Positions 39,637 to 48,742 of a stretch of 64,000 nt of DNA are shown in pieces. The notes under the pieces are model-generated. The model made no database searches. It was given only the letters and a program-made list of their open reading frames with translations, and had not been told where the DNA came from. Position 1 is the stretch's first letter, and every line of letters starts with the position of its first letter. A program made the translations under genes and the position numbers. This stretch comes from Rhodovulum marinum (GTDB lineage Bacteria; Pseudomonadota; Alphaproteobacteria; Rhodobacterales; Rhodobacteraceae). The DNA is taken from contig NZ_SLXP01000005.1 of the NCBI RefSeq assembly GCF_004343075.1, positions 144,936-208,935 of the forward strand, read 5' to 3'.

Positions 39637-39975
39637 TCAGCCCCGGTTGCAGAAGATGCGCGTCAGGACGCCGTAGCAGGTGGCGCTTTCGGCCTCGCCC
39701 AGCGACACGCGGGCCTGCGAGAACAGCACGCGGTCCTGGTAGTCCAGCGCCATCATCGCGCGGATCAGCTGGGCGCATTGTTCGCGGCCCATCTTGCAGG
39801 TCGCGGTCAACAGCGCCGCGACCGGGTCGGCCCGGGTGGCGGGGTCGGCGGCGTCGATCCGGGCCAGAAGCTGCGCCTCGAGCGCGGCCTCGAAATCGGC
39901 CTGGGTCGGCTTGGTGAAGGCCAGCACGAGGCCCAGCACCCCCAGCGCGGCAACGAGGCCGATCAATCCCTTCAT
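39637..39975 (-). CDS. Small single-pass membrane protein in the trpF operon
   Basis: The 112-residue product has one N-terminal hydrophobic helix ([17 protein letters not shown]) and a soluble part ending in a Cys-containing [14 protein letters not shown]. The pattern resembles DUF4359-type proteins, tentatively. It overlaps the trpF stop by 4 bases (ATGA), so it is translated with trpF. Confidence 0.75.
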   Translation of the reverse strand: MKGLIGLVAALGVLGLVLAFTKPTQADFEAALEAQLLARIDAADPATRADPVAALLTATCKMGREQCAQLIRAMMALDYQDRVLFSQARVSLGEAESATCYGVLTRIFCNRG

Positions 39976-40637
39976 CGCACGTCCTCCATCCGCGCGGCGG
40001 CGATGAACCGGTCGATCAGCGCCGCGTCCTTGACCCCCGGCGCGGATTCCACGCCCGAAGAGACATCCACCTGGATCGCGCCGGTCAGGCGGATCGCCTC
40101 GGCGACGTTGTCGGGGGTCAGCCCGCCGGCCAGCATCCACGGCACCGGCCAGCGCCGGTTCGCGATCAGCCGCCAGTCGAAGGACAACCCGTTGCCACCG
40201 GGCAGCGCGGCGGTCTTGGGCGGTTTCGCATCGACCAGAAGCTGGTCGGCAACGCGGGCATAGGCGGCCAGCTGCGGCAGGTCGGCCTCATCGGCGATGC
40301 CCACCGCCTTCATCACCGGCAGGCCGAAGCGGGCGCGGATCGCGGCCACGCGCTCGGGCGTTTCATGGCCGTGCAATTGCAGCATGTCGATCGGAACGCG
40401 GTCCATGAGCGCCGCCAGCGCGGCGTCGTCGGCATCGACCGTCAGCGCAACCTTGGCGATGCCCGGGGGCACCTCGGCGGCCAGCGCGCGGGCGGCGTCA
40501 TGGCCAAGGTTACGGGGCGATTTCGGGAAAAAGACAAAGCCCAGGTAGGATGCCCCGGCGGACACGGCGGCGGCCACCGAAGCGGGGTCCGTCAAACCGC
40601 AGATCTTGACCCGGATGCGCGATGCCATGGCGGCCAT
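39972..40637 (-). CDS. trpF: Phosphoribosylanthranilate isomerase
   Basis: TrpF catalyses the Amadori rearrangement in tryptophan synthesis. The 221-residue TIM barrel has [12 protein letters not shown] (catalytic Cys near residue 13), [25 protein letters not shown] and the phosphate loops [11 protein letters not shown] and [14 protein letters not shown] (catalytic Asp). ATG 40637 overlaps the LapA stop (TGATG); 40628 is an alternative. Confidence 0.96.
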   Translation of the reverse strand: MAAMASRIRVKICGLTDPASVAAAVSAGASYLGFVFFPKSPRNLGHDAARALAAEVPPGIAKVALTVDADDAALAALMDRVPIDMLQLHGHETPERVAAIRARFGLPVMKAVGIADEADLPQLAAYARVADQLLVDAKPPKTAALPGGNGLSFDWRLIANRRWPVPWMLAGGLTPDNVAEAIRLTGAIQVDVSSGVESAPGVKDAALIDRFIAAARMEDVR

Positions 40638-41002
40638 CAGCCGGCCTTCGCGTCCTTTTCAAGCAGCGCCAGCACCTCGTCGCGGCCCTCGCTCTTGTGC
40701 TGGTCGGCCTTGACGCGGTCGAGTTCGCGCTTGAGCTTGGCGGCCTCGCGGCGCTGGCGGCTGGCCTGCGACCGATACTTGCCCTCGCGCAGCCATTCCC
40801 AGAAGAACCCGATCAGCAGCCCGGCCAGAAGCCCGCCAAAGCCCACCACGTAAAGCGGCAGGTCGATGGATTTCGAGATCCCCGAAAAGGTCGCCAGCTC
40901 GTCCGGCAGAAGGTGCAGCGTGACCATCTGGCGGTTGGCCATGGCGACGACGACAAGGCAGATCGCGAGAAGCAGCAGGAAGAGATAGCGAATGGCGCGC
41001 AT
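40637..41002 (-). CDS. lapA: LapA-domain inner-membrane protein
   Basis: The 121-residue protein has two hydrophobic helices ([28 protein letters not shown] and [20 protein letters not shown]) and a C-terminal basic coiled coil, the layout of LapA/DUF1049 proteins, which act with LapB in regulating LPS synthesis. It sits between ihfB and trpF, the usual alphaproteobacterial place. Confidence 0.9.
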   Translation of the reverse strand: MRAIRYLFLLLLAICLVVVAMANRQMVTLHLLPDELATFSGISKSIDLPLYVVGFGGLLAGLLIGFFWEWLREGKYRSQASRQRREAAKLKRELDRVKADQHKSEGRDEVLALLEKDAKAG

Positions 41003-41014
41003 GGTCTGACCCGA

Positions 41015-41296
41015 TTATTTACCGTTGAGCCGATCGCGTAGCAGCTTCCCCGTCTTGAAGAAAGGCACGTATTTCTCGGCCACCTCGACGGATTCGCCGG
41101 TGCGCGGGTTGCGGCCCGTGCGCGCGTCGCGCTTCTTGACGGAAAACGCGCCGAACCCGCGCAGTTCCACCCGGTCGCCGCGGGCCATCGCGGTGATGAT
41201 CTCTTCGAAGATCGTGTTCACGATCCGCTCGACGTCGCGCTGGTACAGATGCGGGTTCTCTTCGGCAATCTTCTGGATCAATTCCGATCGGATCAT
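41015..41296 (-). CDS. ihfB: Integration host factor subunit beta
   Basis: The 93-residue HU/IHF protein has [17 protein letters not shown], a [22 protein letters not shown] signature (DNA-binding arm with the Pro intercalator at NPRTG) and [17 protein letters not shown] bends DNA for replication, recombination and promoter architecture. ATG 41296 was chosen by homology over an in-frame ATG at 41317. Confidence 0.97.
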   Translation of the reverse strand: MIRSELIQKIAEENPHLYQRDVERIVNTIFEEIITAMARGDRVELRGFGAFSVKKRDARTGRNPRTGESVEVAEKYVPFFKTGKLLRDRLNGK

Positions 41297-41583
41297 CGCT
41301 TGGGTGTCCCTGTTCAATGCCTTTCTGGCCCGGGGGCGGAGGCTTGGGGACTATAGGCATGTTTTGCCCGCCGGAGAAACAGAAAGCCTTTGAAAATCCA
41401 CCGGGAAGCGGCGGAAAGCCGCGTCGGAAGGGGTGTTTCCCCACCCTTTCGGCGCTGTGATCCGACGCCCCGCGGCACCGGGCGGGGCAAGCGGACCCGC
41501 ACGGGAATCCGTGATTCGCGGAACGGAAAACGGCCCCGCATCCGCATGCGGGGCCGTCCATGCTCCGGCAGGGCCGGGGCGGT

Positions 41584-43266
41584 TTACTTGTCGTCGCCCT
41601 TGAGCGCGGCGCCCAGGATGTCGCCCAGCGAGGCGCCCGAATCCGAGCTGCCATACTGTTCGACGGCCTCTTTCTCCTCGGCGATCTCGCGGGCCTTGAT
41701 CGACAGGCCCAGGCGGCGGGTCTTGTTGTCGATATTGGTCACGCGGACGTCCACCTTGTCGCCCACCTGGAAGCGCTCGGGGCGCTGTTCCGACCGGTCA
41801 CGCGACAGATCCGAGCGGCGGATGAAGGATTTCATGCCTTCGTATTCCACCTCGATGCCGCCATCCTCGATCGCGGTGACCGCAACCGTGATGACCGAGC
41901 CGCGCTTGACGCCGCCCACGGCCTCGGCGAAGGGGTCGCCTTCCAGGGCCTTGACCGACAGCGAGATACGCTCTTTCTCGACATCCACCTCGGTGACGAC
42001 GGCCTGGACCATGTCGCCCTTGCGGTAGTCCTGGATCGCCTCTTCCCCGCGCTGGTCCCAGCTGAGGTCGGAGAGGTGCACCATGCCGTCGATGTCGTGT
42101 TCCAGGCCGATGAACAGACCGAATTCGGTGATGTTCTTGACCTCGCCCTCGACCTGGGTGCCCACGGGGTGGGTTTCGGCGAAGACTTCCCACGGGTTGC
42201 GCATGGTCTGTTTCAGACCCAGGCTGACGCGGCGCTTGGCGGTGTCGATTTCCAGCACCATGACGTCGACTTCCTGGCTGGTCGAAACGATCTTGCCGGG
42301 ATGGACGTTCTTCTTGGTCCAGGACATTTCGGACACGTGCACCAGGCCCTCGACGCCCGGTTCCAGTTCCACGAAGGCGCCGTAGTCGGTGATGTTGGTC
42401 ACGCGGCCCTTGTGCACCGATTCGATCGGGAACTTGGCCTCGACGGTATCCCACGGATCGTCCTGCAGCTGTTTCATGCCCAGGCTGATGCGGTGGGTTT
42501 CCTTGTTGATCTTGATGACTTGAACCTTGACGGTCTCGCCGATCGACAGGATTTCCGACGGGTGGTTGACGCGGCGCCAGGCCATGTCGGTGACGTGCAG
42601 CAGGCCGTCCACACCACCCAGATCGACGAAGGCGCCGTATTCGGTGATGTTCTTGACCACGCCGTCGATGGCATCGCCCTCGGTCAGCTTGGAGATGATC
42701 TCGGCGCGCTGTTCGGCACGCGATTCTTCCAGGATGGCGCGGCGCGAGACCACGATGTTGCCGCGGCGGCGGTCCATCTTGAGGATCTGGAAGGGCTGTT
42801 TCAGACCCATCAGCGGGCCGGCATCGCGCACCGGGCGCACATCGACCTGGCTGCCGGGCAGGAACGCCACGGCGCCGCCCAGATCGACGGTGAAGCCACC
42901 CTTGACGCGGCCGAAGATCGCGCCCTCGACGCGGGCCTCGCCGGCATAGGCCTTTTCGAGACGGTCCCAGGCCTCTTCGCGGCGGGCCTTGTCACGGCTG
43001 ATCGACGCCTCGCCCCGGGCGTTCTCGACCCGGTCGAGATAAACCTCGACCTCGTCGCCGACGGCGATTTCCGGGGCCTCGCCCGGGTTGGCGAATTCTT
43101 TCAGATCGACGCGGCCTTCCATCTTGTAGCCGACATCGATGATGGCCTGGCCCGCCTCGACGGCGATGACCTTGCCCCTGACGACGCTGCCCTCGGCAGG
43201 CGTGTCGATTTCGAAGCTTTCGTTCAGGAGGGCTTCGAATTCCTCCATGGATGCGTTGCTAGCCAT
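41584..43266 (-). CDS. rpsA: 30S ribosomal protein S1
   Basis: The 560-residue protein has six S1 (OB-fold) RNA-binding repeats, e.g. VVRGKVIAVEAGQAIIDVGYKMEG, GFTVDLGGAVAFLPGSQVDVRP, YGAFVDLGGVDGLLHVTDMAW, YGAFVELEPGVEGLVHVSEMSW, FGLFIGLEHDIDGMVHLSDLSW. It docks mRNAs on the 30S subunit. A GC-rich leader of about 180 bases precedes it. The gap to ihfB (41297-41583) holds nothing I can name. Confidence 0.98.
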   Translation of the reverse strand: MASNASMEEFEALLNESFEIDTPAEGSVVRGKVIAVEAGQAIIDVGYKMEGRVDLKEFANPGEAPEIAVGDEVEVYLDRVENARGEASISRDKARREEAWDRLEKAYAGEARVEGAIFGRVKGGFTVDLGGAVAFLPGSQVDVRPVRDAGPLMGLKQPFQILKMDRRRGNIVVSRRAILEESRAEQRAEIISKLTEGDAIDGVVKNITEYGAFVDLGGVDGLLHVTDMAWRRVNHPSEILSIGETVKVQVIKINKETHRISLGMKQLQDDPWDTVEAKFPIESVHKGRVTNITDYGAFVELEPGVEGLVHVSEMSWTKKNVHPGKIVSTSQEVDVMVLEIDTAKRRVSLGLKQTMRNPWEVFAETHPVGTQVEGEVKNITEFGLFIGLEHDIDGMVHLSDLSWDQRGEEAIQDYRKGDMVQAVVTEVDVEKERISLSVKALEGDPFAEAVGGVKRGSVITVAVTAIEDGGIEVEYEGMKSFIRRSDLSRDRSEQRPERFQVGDKVDVRVTNIDNKTRRLGLSIKAREIAEEKEAVEQYGSSDSGASLGDILGAALKGDDK

Positions 43267-43445
43267 ACGGTCTAAAGTGTCCTTCTGGGGTTTTCCGGCC
43301 GCGCGGTTGTCTCCGCCGGTCTTTCAGTTGGTCTGCGGCGCCGTCCGAAGAGGATGGAGGGGTTTCAATACGACAAAAGGGCCGGTGCAGTCCCCGACCC
43401 TGCTCGTCGCATCGTCTCCGCGGTTCTTCGTCCGTCTCGACGCGC

Positions 43446-43474
43446 GCCTTTTAAAGGGGTGCGGGCCATGAATC
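43446..43474 (-). promoter_or_regulatory. Predicted sigma-70 promoter of rpsA
   Basis: On the minus strand TTGATT (43469-43474) is followed 17 bases later by TAAAAG (43446-43451). This lies just past the aldo/keto-reductase stop and would give rpsA a leader of about 175 bases, room for S1 autoregulation, known in other bacteria. Confidence 0.45.
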
Positions 43475-43496
43475 AAGGGGAAACGGGGCGCGGCGA

Positions 43497-44495
43497 TCAG
43501 CAATACCGCTCGATGCCGACCCATTGCATCGGGCCGTAGCGGTCACCATGGGCCCAGCCCACCGGCAGCGCGGCCTCGATCGCGGCAAGGGCGTCCGGGG
43601 CCAGCCGCAGGCCGGCGCCGCAGGCCAGGTCGCGGAAATGCGCGACCGACCGGGTGCCGGGGATCGCCAGCACATGGCCCCCGCGCGACAGCACCCAGGC
43701 GATGGCAAGGGCCGCGGCCGGTTCGCCCATCTCGCGGGCCAGCGCGCGCAGCCGGTCGGTGGCGGCGATGTTGGCCGCGTGGTTGGGCGCCTGAAAGCGC
43801 GGGTTGCCCTTGAGAAACGGCAGGCCCTGCGCCACGTCCAGCGGGATCGGCGCATCGGTCAGCAGCGACCGGCCCACCGGCGAGAAGGCGACCAGCGCGG
43901 TGCCCAGGTCCGCACAGGCCTGCACCAGGCCCAGCTCGGGCGCGCGGGTGGCCAGCGAATATTCCGATTGCACCGCGGCCACCGGATGCACCGCCGCCGC
44001 CCGGCGCAGCGAACCCGGCGCGATCTCGGAAAAGCCGATGGCGCGCGCCTTGCCCTTGCGCACCAGCGCGGCGAGCGTTTCGGTGACCTCTTCGATGGGC
44101 AGGCGGTCGTCGCGGCGGTGGACATAGAACAGGTCGACCGCCTCGATGCCCAGCCGCGCCAGGCTCTGGTCCAGCTCGCCCTCGAGATAGGCGGCGGAAT
44201 TGTCGATCACCCGCCGGCCCTGCGCATCGCTGGTGATGCCGGCCTTGGTGGCGATGGTGAAATGGGCCCGCGCGCCCTGCCGCGTTTTCAGATAGCGCCC
44301 GATGGCGGTTTCCGACCGGCCCGCGCCATAGACATTCGCGGTGTCCAGATGGGTGATGCCCAATTCCATCGCCGCGTCGAGAATGGCGTGGCTTTCGGCC
44401 TCGGTCGTGGGGCCGTAGAAATCGGCGAACGACATGCCGCCGATGCCCAGCGCCGAAACCTCCGCGCCGTCGCGGCCCAGCCGGCGGCGGTCCAT
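43497..44495 (-). CDS. Aldo/keto reductase
   Basis: The 332-residue (alpha/beta)8-barrel shows the AKR catalytic tetrad context: HLDTANVYGAGRSETAIGRYL (Asp, Tyr), FTIATKAG (Lys), DLFYVHRRD (His region) and a C-terminal IPGTRSVAHFRD NADPH loop. The substrate is unknown. It is inserted between cmk and rpsA, which are usually neighbours, starting 1 base after the cmk stop. Confidence 0.93.
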   Translation of the reverse strand: MDRRRLGRDGAEVSALGIGGMSFADFYGPTTEAESHAILDAAMELGITHLDTANVYGAGRSETAIGRYLKTRQGARAHFTIATKAGITSDAQGRRVIDNSAAYLEGELDQSLARLGIEAVDLFYVHRRDDRLPIEEVTETLAALVRKGKARAIGFSEIAPGSLRRAAAVHPVAAVQSEYSLATRAPELGLVQACADLGTALVAFSPVGRSLLTDAPIPLDVAQGLPFLKGNPRFQAPNHAANIAATDRLRALAREMGEPAAALAIAWVLSRGGHVLAIPGTRSVAHFRDLACGAGLRLAPDALAAIEAALPVGWAHGDRYGPMQWVGIERYC

Positions 44496-44496
44496 C

Positions 44497-45114
44497 TCAG
44501 CCCTGCCCGGCGCGGCGGCGGTCGATCTCGGCGATGGCGGCGGCCACGGCCTGGTCGATGGACAATTGCGAGGTGTCCAGGATCACCGCGTCCCCGGCCG
44601 GTTTCAGCGGCGCGGCGGCACGCTCGCTGTCGCGCGCGTCGCGCTCGCGCATCTCGGCCAGCACCTCGTCAAAGGTCGTCTCGATGCCCTTTTCGGCCAG
44701 TTCGCGATACCGGCGTTCGGCGCGCACCGTGTCCGAGGCCGTCACGAACAGCTTGGCCGCCGCCTCGGGGCAGATCACCGTGCCGATGTCGCGCCCGTCC
44801 AGCACCGCGCCGCCCGCACGCGCGGCAAAGGCGCGCTGGAAATCCACCAGCGCCGCGCGCACCTGCGTGATCGCGGCGACCTTGCTGGCGGCCTGCGCGA
44901 CCTCGGGGCGGCGCAGGTCATCGCGGTCAAGGTCGGCCGGATCCAGCGTTTCGGCCGCCTCGACCGGGTCCAGCCCGTCCAGCATCCGCGCCCCGACGGC
45001 CCGGTACAACAGCCCCGTGTCCAGATGGGCAAAGCCGAAATGCGCGGCCACCGCGCGGCTGATCGTGCCCTTGCCGGCGGCGGCGGGGCCGTCGATGGCG
45101 ACCGTGAAACTCAT
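44497..45114 (-). CDS. cmk: (d)CMP kinase
   Basis: The 205-residue P-loop kinase phosphorylates CMP/dCMP. It has [15 protein letters not shown] (Walker A, residues 5-19), [26 protein letters not shown] and [18 protein letters not shown]. Its ATG overlaps the aroA stop by 4 bases. Confidence 0.97.
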   Translation of the reverse strand: MSFTVAIDGPAAAGKGTISRAVAAHFGFAHLDTGLLYRAVGARMLDGLDPVEAAETLDPADLDRDDLRRPEVAQAASKVAAITQVRAALVDFQRAFAARAGGAVLDGRDIGTVICPEAAAKLFVTASDTVRAERRYRELAEKGIETTFDEVLAEMRERDARDSERAAAPLKPAGDAVILDTSQLSIDQAVAAAIAEIDRRRAGQG

Positions 45115-46463
45115 GCCTCGGCCCGCGCGAAGACCGCGCCCAGCCCTTCCATCAGCGGCTCGAACACCGGGAAGGAGGTGGCGATGGGCGTGCAATCGTC
45201 GACGGTGACGGGGTTTTGCGCCGCCATCCCCGCGCAAAGGAACGACATCGCGATCCGGTGGTCCAGGTGGGTGGCACAACGCGCCCCCCCGGGCAGCCCC
45301 CCCGGCCCCATCCCGGTGACCGCCATCCAGTCCTCGCCCGTCTCGACCCGCGCCCCGCAGGCGATCAGCCCCTCGGCCATGGCCGCGATCCGGTCGCTTT
45401 CCTTGACCCGCAATTCCCGCACGCCGCGCATCATGGTCACCCCTTCGGCGAAACAGGCCACCACCGACAGGATCGGGTATTCGTCGATCATGCTGGGCGC
45501 GCGCTCGGGCGGCACCTCGATCCCCTTCATCGCGGGCGAGAAGCGGGCGCGCAGGTCGGCCACCGGCTCGCCCCCCTCCTCGCGCGGGTTCTCATAGGTC
45601 AGGTCCGCCCCCATCTCGCGCAGCGTGTCGAACAGCCCCGCCCGCGTCGGGTTCAGCCCGATGCCCGGCACCAGCACGTCCGACCCCTCGGTGATCAGCG
45701 CGGCACAGACCGGGAAGGCGGCGGAACTGGGGTCGCGCGGCACGGCGATGGTCTGCGGACGCAGCTCCGGCTGGCCGGTCAGGGTGATGACGCGGCCCTC
45801 GTCCGTGTCCTCCACCCACAGCGCCGCGCCGAACCCCGCCAGCATCCGCTCGGTATGATCGCGCGTCGCCTCGCGCTCGATCACCACGGTTTCGCCCGGC
45901 GCGTTCAGCCCCGCCAGCAACACCGCCGATTTCACCTGCGCCGAGGGCACCGGTACGGCGTAACGCACCGGAACGGGGTCCGCCGCCCCCACGATGGTCA
46001 TCGGCAGCCGCCCGCCCGCGCGCCCATACGCCGCCGCACCGAACAGCGCCAGCGGATCGGTCACCCGTCCCATCGGACGGCCCCGCAGCGAGGCGTCGCC
46101 GGTGAAGGTCGCGGTGATCGGCGACGTCGCCATCGCCCCCATGATCAGCCGCACGCCGGTGCCGGAATTGCCGCAATCGATCACGTCCCCGGGTTCGGCA
46201 AAGCCGCCCACGCCCACGCCATGCACCACCCATTCGCCCGGGCCCAGGTGGCTGACCTCGGCCCCGAAGGCGCGCATCGCCCGGCCCGTGTCCAGCACGT
46301 CCTGCCCTTCCAGCAACCCGGTGATCCGCGTCTCGCCCACCGACAGCGCGCCCAGGATCAGCGCGCGGTGGCTGATCGACTTGTCGCCCGGCACCTCGGC
46401 GGTACCGCTCAGCGGCCCCGCGCGCCGCGCGGTCATCGGGATCGGGTCGCCATGGGCGGACAT
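45111..46463 (-). CDS. aroA: 3-phosphoshikimate 1-carboxyvinyltransferase (EPSP synthase)
   Basis: AroA condenses PEP and shikimate-3-phosphate in aromatic synthesis. The 450-residue protein has [22 protein letters not shown] near residue 27, [14 protein letters not shown] (about 95-108), [12 protein letters not shown], and [27 protein letters not shown] at the C-terminal side. The GNSGTG form with Ala-rich neighbours can be class I or II; residues after GNSGT were not resolved by eye. First gene of the aroA-cmk run. Confidence 0.97.
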   Translation of the reverse strand: MSAHGDPIPMTARRAGPLSGTAEVPGDKSISHRALILGALSVGETRITGLLEGQDVLDTGRAMRAFGAEVSHLGPGEWVVHGVGVGGFAEPGDVIDCGNSGTGVRLIMGAMATSPITATFTGDASLRGRPMGRVTDPLALFGAAAYGRAGGRLPMTIVGAADPVPVRYAVPVPSAQVKSAVLLAGLNAPGETVVIEREATRDHTERMLAGFGAALWVEDTDEGRVITLTGQPELRPQTIAVPRDPSSAAFPVCAALITEGSDVLVPGIGLNPTRAGLFDTLREMGADLTYENPREEGGEPVADLRARFSPAMKGIEVPPERAPSMIDEYPILSVVACFAEGVTMMRGVRELRVKESDRIAAMAEGLIACGARVETGEDWMAVTGMGPGGLPGGARCATHLDHRIAMSFLCAGMAAQNPVTVDDCTPIATSFPVFEPLMEGLGAVFARAEA

Positions 46464-46566
46464 CGGTAGGCTCCTCTCGCACGGGATCGCGCCCCAGCGG
46501 ATTACCTAAACCGGACGGGTGCGTCCAGCCTCGCCCGCCCCCCCTTCAGGTCAGCGCGCGCCCCTG

Positions 46567-46605
46567 CCCTTCTTCTTGGTCCAAATACCCATGCCCCCGG
46601 CCCCG
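46567..46605 (-). repeat. Compound palindromic repeat, copy C (tail module, behind trmB)
   Basis: On the minus strand this reads GGCGGGGCCGGGGGCATG then GGGTATTTGGACCAAGAAGAAGGG (in parts), the tail module with the end of the second module. It starts 2 bases after the trmB stop and points the same way as trmB. Confidence 0.75.
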
Positions 46606-46607
46606 CC

Positions 46608-47330
46608 TCACCGACGCCGGAAGGTCAGGTAATGCGGCACCCGCCCCTCGCGCAGGGCCTTCTGCTCGTAGCGCGTCGAGATCCAGTCGCCCCACGGCGC
46701 CCGCCAGTCCGCCGGCCCCTCGGCCAGCCAGTCGAACCCGGCCCGCGGTACCTCGACCAGGGTCTGGCGCACGTAATCGGGAATGTCGGTCGCCACCCGC
46801 AAAACCGCGCCGGGCCGCATCACCCGGTGCAGCGGGCCCAGGAACTCGGGCGTGACGAAACGGCGGCGGTGGTGCTTCTTCTTCGGCCAGGGATCGGGAT
46901 AGAGCAGGAAGGCGCGGGCAATGCTGGCCTCGGGCAAGACGTCGAACAGGTCGCGCACGTCACCCGGGTGGACGGCCACGTTCTCCACCCCCGCGTCGCG
47001 GATCTTGCCCAGCAGCATCGCGACGCCGTTGATGAAGGGCTCGCAGCCGATGATCCCCACCCCGGGGTTTTGCGCGGCCTGGTGGACCATGTGCTCGCCC
47101 CCGCCGAAACCGACCTCCAGCCAGACCTCGCGCCCGCCGAAGCGCGCGTCCAGGTCCAGCGGCCGGCGCTCGGGGTTCGCATCCCAATCGACCGGACCGG
47201 GCGAAAGCGCGTCCAGGTCGCGGTCCAGGTAATCCCTCTGGCGGTCGCGCAGGGTCTTGCCATGGCGGCGGCCATAGAAATTGCGCCATGCGCGGCGCGG
47301 GCGATCGGCGGTCGGGCGGGTGTCGGTCAT
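46608..47330 (-). CDS. trmB: tRNA (guanine-N7-)-methyltransferase
   Basis: TrmB makes m7G46 in tRNA. The 240-residue SAM-dependent enzyme has EVGFGGGEHMVHQAAQNPGVGIIGCEPF (SAM site), AFLLYPDPWPKKKHHRRRFV (the DPWPKKRHxKRR catalytic motif) and ATDIPDYVRQTL, ending in TRYEQKALREGR. It follows metK at the end of the miaB-to-trmB run. Confidence 0.97.
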   Translation of the reverse strand: MTDTRPTADRPRRAWRNFYGRRHGKTLRDRQRDYLDRDLDALSPGPVDWDANPERRPLDLDARFGGREVWLEVGFGGGEHMVHQAAQNPGVGIIGCEPFINGVAMLLGKIRDAGVENVAVHPGDVRDLFDVLPEASIARAFLLYPDPWPKKKHHRRRFVTPEFLGPLHRVMRPGAVLRVATDIPDYVRQTLVEVPRAGFDWLAEGPADWRAPWGDWISTRYEQKALREGRVPHYLTFRRR

Positions 47331-47412
47331 GGGGCGCGGCCATAGGCCCCGGCCGCGCGCGGGTCAAGCCTCGGCCGACAGTGGCACGCCGGGGCGGACG
47401 GGGCGCAACGTG

Positions 47413-47446
47413 AAAAGGGGGCGCGCGCCGCAAGGCGCGCGCCCCC
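47413..47446 (-). terminator. Intrinsic terminator of metK
   Basis: GGGGGCGCGCGCC (47417-47429) and its exact complement (47434-47446) form a 13-bp stem with a 4-base loop. On the minus strand the stem is followed at once by TTTT (47413-47416). It lies 33 bases past the metK stop, a textbook rho-independent terminator. Confidence 0.8.
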
Positions 47447-47478
47447 CCGGGCGACGGGCGTCAGCCCGGCGCAATCCC

Positions 47479-48645
47479 TCAGATCGCGGCCTTCAGCTCC
47501 GCGGCCAGGTCGGTGCGTTCCCAGCTGAACCCGCCATCGGCCTCGGGGGCGCGGCCGAAATGGCCATAGGCCGCCGTCCGGGCATAGATCGGCCGGTTCA
47601 GGGTCAGGTGCTCGCGGATGCCGCGCGGCGTCAGGTCCATCACCTGGGCCACCGCCTTCTCGATCACCTCGTCGGGCACCTCGCCGGTGCCGTAGCTGTC
47701 GACATAGATCGACAGCGGCTTGGCCACGCCGATCGCATAGGACAGCTGCAGCGTGCATTTCTTCGCCAGCCCCGCCGCGACCACGTTCTTGGCAAGATAC
47801 CGCGCGGCATAGGCCGCCGAGCGGTCCACCTTGGTCGGGTCCTTGCCGGAGAACGCGCCGCCGCCATGGGGGGCCGCGCCGCCATAGGTATCGACGATGA
47901 TCTTGCGCCCCGTCAGCCCCGCGTCGCCGTCCGGGCCCCCGATCACGAAGGTGCCGGTGGGGTTCACGTGCCACTCGGTCTTGTCGTGCAGCCAGCCCTC
48001 GGGCAGGACCTCGCGGATATAGGGTTCCACGATCTGGCGGATGTCGTCCGAGGTCTGGCTTTCGCTTTCATGCTGGGTCGACAGCACGATCGAGTCGACC
48101 GCCACCGGCTTGCCGCCCTCGTAGCGCACGGTCAGCTGCGACTTGGCATCGGGGCGCAGGGTCGGTTCCTTGCCGGATTTGCGCACCTCGGCCAGGCGGC
48201 GCAGGATGGCGTGGGAATACTGGATCGGCGCGGGCATCAGTTCCGGCGTCTCGTCGGTGGCAAAGCCGAACATGATCCCCTGGTCGCCCGCCCCGTCGCG
48301 GTCCACCCCTTGCGCGATATGGGCGGATTGCTCGTGCAGGAAGTTCAGCACGTGGCAGGTGTTCCAGTGGAACTTGTCCTGTTCATAGCCGATGTCGCGG
48401 ATGCAGTCGCGGGCGATCTCGCCGATGCGGCCCATGTAGTTCCTGAGCCGGTCGCGATCCGAAAGACCGACCTCGCCGCCGATCACCACCATGCCGGTGG
48501 TCGCGAAGGTTTCGCAGGCGACGCGGGCGTTCGCCTCCTCGGCGAGGAAGGCGTCGAGGATCGCATCGGAAATCCGGTCGCAGACCTTGTCGGGGTGGCC
48601 CTCCGAAACGGATTCGGAGGTGAAGAGATAGTTCTGGCGGGTCAT
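47479..48645 (-). CDS. metK: S-adenosylmethionine synthase
   Basis: MetK makes SAM from methionine and ATP. The 388-residue protein has [21 protein letters not shown] near the N-terminus, [15 protein letters not shown] (ATP-binding loop), [23 protein letters not shown] (P-loop-like) and a C-terminal YGHFGR. A SAM/SAH-type riboswitch lies immediately upstream and overlaps its ribosome binding site. Confidence 0.98.
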   Translation of the reverse strand: MTRQNYLFTSESVSEGHPDKVCDRISDAILDAFLAEEANARVACETFATTGMVVIGGEVGLSDRDRLRNYMGRIGEIARDCIRDIGYEQDKFHWNTCHVLNFLHEQSAHIAQGVDRDGAGDQGIMFGFATDETPELMPAPIQYSHAILRRLAEVRKSGKEPTLRPDAKSQLTVRYEGGKPVAVDSIVLSTQHESESQTSDDIRQIVEPYIREVLPEGWLHDKTEWHVNPTGTFVIGGPDGDAGLTGRKIIVDTYGGAAPHGGGAFSGKDPTKVDRSAAYAARYLAKNVVAAGLAKKCTLQLSYAIGVAKPLSIYVDSYGTGEVPDEVIEKAVAQVMDLTPRGIREHLTLNRPIYARTAAYGHFGRAPEADGGFSWERTDLAAELKAAI

Positions 48646-48650
48646 GGAAT

Positions 48651-48697
48651 AGCGCTCCGTTGTGAAATCCCCGCCACGCCAGGAAGCCGTTGTGGCG
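48651..48697 (-). ncRNA. SAM/SAH riboswitch of metK
   Basis: On the minus strand the metK leader contains the octamer CACAACGG twice, first ahead of CTTCCTGGCGTGGC and again before AGCGCT, with a GGGGATTT stretch between. This matches the SAM/SAH riboswitch consensus known upstream of metK in Rhodobacterales. The second octamer runs into GGAGCG, the Shine-Dalgarno of metK, so SAM binding would be expected to hide the ribosome binding site. Confidence 0.9.
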
Positions 48698-48742
48698 GTT
48701 CGACCGACCCCGCTTACGCCCGTGCCCGGGGGGAATCAATCG

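Noticed and set aside
41560-43275. A 571-codon frame antisense to rpsA
   Set aside because: Same cause: the codon structure of the six S1 repeats keeps the opposite strand open. The antisense product looks like no protein family.
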